Source: Brevibacterium sp. S111 (GTDB taxonomy: Bacteria; Actinomycetota; Actinomycetes; Actinomycetales; Brevibacteriaceae). From it: 64,000 bases of DNA. The notes below the pieces were generated by a model. The model was given only the letters and a program-made list of their open reading frames with translations. It was not told where the DNA came from and did not search any database. Each line of letters opens with the position of its first letter. Positions within the stretch are counted from its first letter, which is position 1. Shown here piece by piece: positions 62,975-64,000 of the stretch. The stretch spans positions 1 to 64,000 of the forward strand of contig NZ_RHFH01000007.1 of the NCBI RefSeq assembly GCF_004745075.1, read 5' to 3'. The position numbers and the translations under genes are program-made.

Positions 62975-62980
62975 TGCTTC

Positions 62981-63889
62981 ATGAACATCGAGCACGTCAA
63001 GGCGCTCGCCGCGGCCGTCGACGAGGGCACGGTCGAAGGCGCGGCATTCGTCCTGGGGATCACGCCTTCGGCTGCGAGTCAGCGCATCCGCACCCTCGAG
63101 TCCCGCCTCGGACAGGTGCTCATCCGCCGCAGCAATCCGATCACCGTCACCGAGGCGGGGCAGGCGGTCCTCAGGTACGCCCGGGAGGTCGAGCTGCTCG
63201 AGGCCGAGACGATGGACCGTCTCATCGACATCGATGCACCCGGCCGGACCGACGCCGACCGGGCCGGGTCCGGCACCGCGGCCCGGATCCCCACAGTGCT
63301 GCGGATCGGGGTCAACGCCGATTCCATGGCGACGTGGTTTCGTCCGATCTTCGCCGAGGCGGCCGGCTGGGATGACATCGTCATCCGCATCGAGCTCGCC
63401 GACCAGGACAAGGCGCTCGGCCTCCTGACCTCGGGCGAAGTGTTGGGAACGATCACCTCGGCGCAGGTCGGCGGATACGGGACCGAGGTCGAATGGCTCG
63501 GGTCGATGCGCTATGTCGCCGTCGCCACCAGGCATCTGCTGGCCAGGCACAGCACCGGCGCCGAGGTGGACCTGGAGAGGATGCCCATGGTGAACTTCGG
63601 CAAGGACGACGATCTGCAGCTGTCATTCCTCCGCCGCGAGGGAGTCGAGGTGACCCCGCCGATGTCGGTGGTGCCGAGCTCCGCCGATTTCGCGACCGCA
63701 GTGGCAGCCGGTGTCGGCTGGGGGATGCTGCCCGTGCTCCAGCTCGACGAACTCGACGACGATCTCGTTCAGATCCCCGAGGCCCGGCCCATCGACGTGC
63801 CCCTGTACTGGCACCATTGGAAGCTGGCTTCGGAGAAGCTCGCACGGCTGACCGCGGCTCTCCGCCGTGCCGCAGCGACGATGCGGTGA
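62981..63889 (+). CDS. argP: LysR family transcriptional regulator ArgP/LysG type
   Basis: 302 residues. The N-terminal HTH is HVKALAAAVDEGTVEGAAFV and ITPSAASQRIRTLESRLGQV, with LIRRSNPITVTEAGQAVLRY, all close to ArgP (IciA)/LysG. The effector domain follows. LysG-type proteins activate the divergent exporter when lysine or arginine is high. The start at 62981 (MNIEHVKAL) has CACAAT six bases upstream; an ATG five codons earlier is less likely. Confidence 0.92.
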   Translation: MNIEHVKALAAAVDEGTVEGAAFVLGITPSAASQRIRTLESRLGQVLIRRSNPITVTEAGQAVLRYAREVELLEAETMDRLIDIDAPGRTDADRAGSGTAARIPTVLRIGVNADSMATWFRPIFAEAAGWDDIVIRIELADQDKALGLLTSGEVLGTITSAQVGGYGTEVEWLGSMRYVAVATRHLLARHSTGAEVDLERMPMVNFGKDDDLQLSFLRREGVEVTPPMSVVPSSADFATAVAAGVGWGMLPVLQLDELDDDLVQIPEARPIDVPLYWHHWKLASEKLARLTAALRRAAATMR

Positions 63890-64000
63890 TCAGCCGTCGA
63901 GCAGCTTCGCGATCAGCCATCTGAGCTGATCGAGGGCGGCATCGACGGTGATGCGCTCGGGGGCGATGATCGCATGCAGACTCAGTCCGTCGAGCATCGT
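63890..64000 (-). CDS. C-terminal end of a transcriptional regulator-like gene (partial, TetR type)
   Basis: The minus strand reads, in frame from the window edge, TMLDGLSLHAIIAPERITVD then AALDQLRWLIAKLLDG before TGA. LDGL-x-LHA is the usual C-terminus of TetR-family ligand-binding domains, but the DNA-binding domain lies outside the window. It converges with argP and begins right after that stop, with no space for a terminator. Confidence 0.6.
   Translation of the reverse strand, partial: TMLDGLSLHAIIAPERITVDAALDQLRWLIAKLLDG

Overview
The window is high-GC bacterial DNA, about two-thirds G+C or more, with short spacers, many ATGA/GTGA stop-start overlaps, and many genes whose start codon lies 6-7 nt after a TANNNT -10 box, which suggests leaderless mRNAs. 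Gene content (PoxB-type pyruvate dehydrogenase, LysE/ArgP pair, several NarL-type two-component systems, complete Wadjet operon) and codon use fit an actinobacterium. Brevibacterium or a close relative is my best guess; this is inference, because no rRNA or other marker gene is present.

Layout. 1-3300: end of an IS5-like transposase, a divergent TetR/FMN-reductase pair, a short-chain dehydrogenase. 3300-12750: two NarL/DesK-type two-component loci with a CPBP protease homologue, membrane proteins and a DMT-type transporter, then a nitronate monooxygenase. 12980-14490: acyltransferase-3 membrane protein. 14500-27060: a long tightly coupled operon with a peptide-type ABC importer (binding protein, two permeases, fused double ATPase), two luciferase-like flavin enzymes, an FMN reductase and an FAD/NAD(P)-binding protein, followed by a trans-sulfuration PLP enzyme. 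It is preceded by a short reading frame with adjacent cysteine codons and mutually exclusive hairpins, so it looks like a cysteine-attenuated organosulfur uptake and desulfurisation system. 27380-30950: a third two-component system with a DUF4097-like protein. 31000-36400: mixed metabolic genes (amidohydrolase, DUF402, CurA-like oxidoreductase, asparaginase, MmcQ/YjbR). 36400-46430: an SF2 helicase with membrane helices, then a complete type I Wadjet anti-plasmid operon jetABCD, with an MFS gene overlapping jetD. 48000-49710: poxB. 49860-53970: riboflavin operon ribD-ribE-ribBA-ribH (minus strand) under an FMN riboswitch. 54060-64000: MarR/MFS pair, DUF805 protein, TDT-family channel, degenerate ABC ATPase with a YhgE/Pip protein, an AAA ATPase, the LysE/ArgP divergent pair, and the end of another TetR-like gene.

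How the parts work together. The 14.5-27 kb block would import a sulfur compound, oxidise it with reduced flavin made by its own reductase, and feed sulfur to the adjacent PLP enzyme. The Wadjet proteins form an SMC-like complex that recognises and cleaves small circular DNA. The rib operon makes the FMN/FAD that the many flavoenzymes here need. Beyond genes, there are several hairpin repeats, tandem repeats of 19, 24, 27 and 37 bp, and an unexplained 12-mer, TCGCCGAGGCGG, found at least 18 times.
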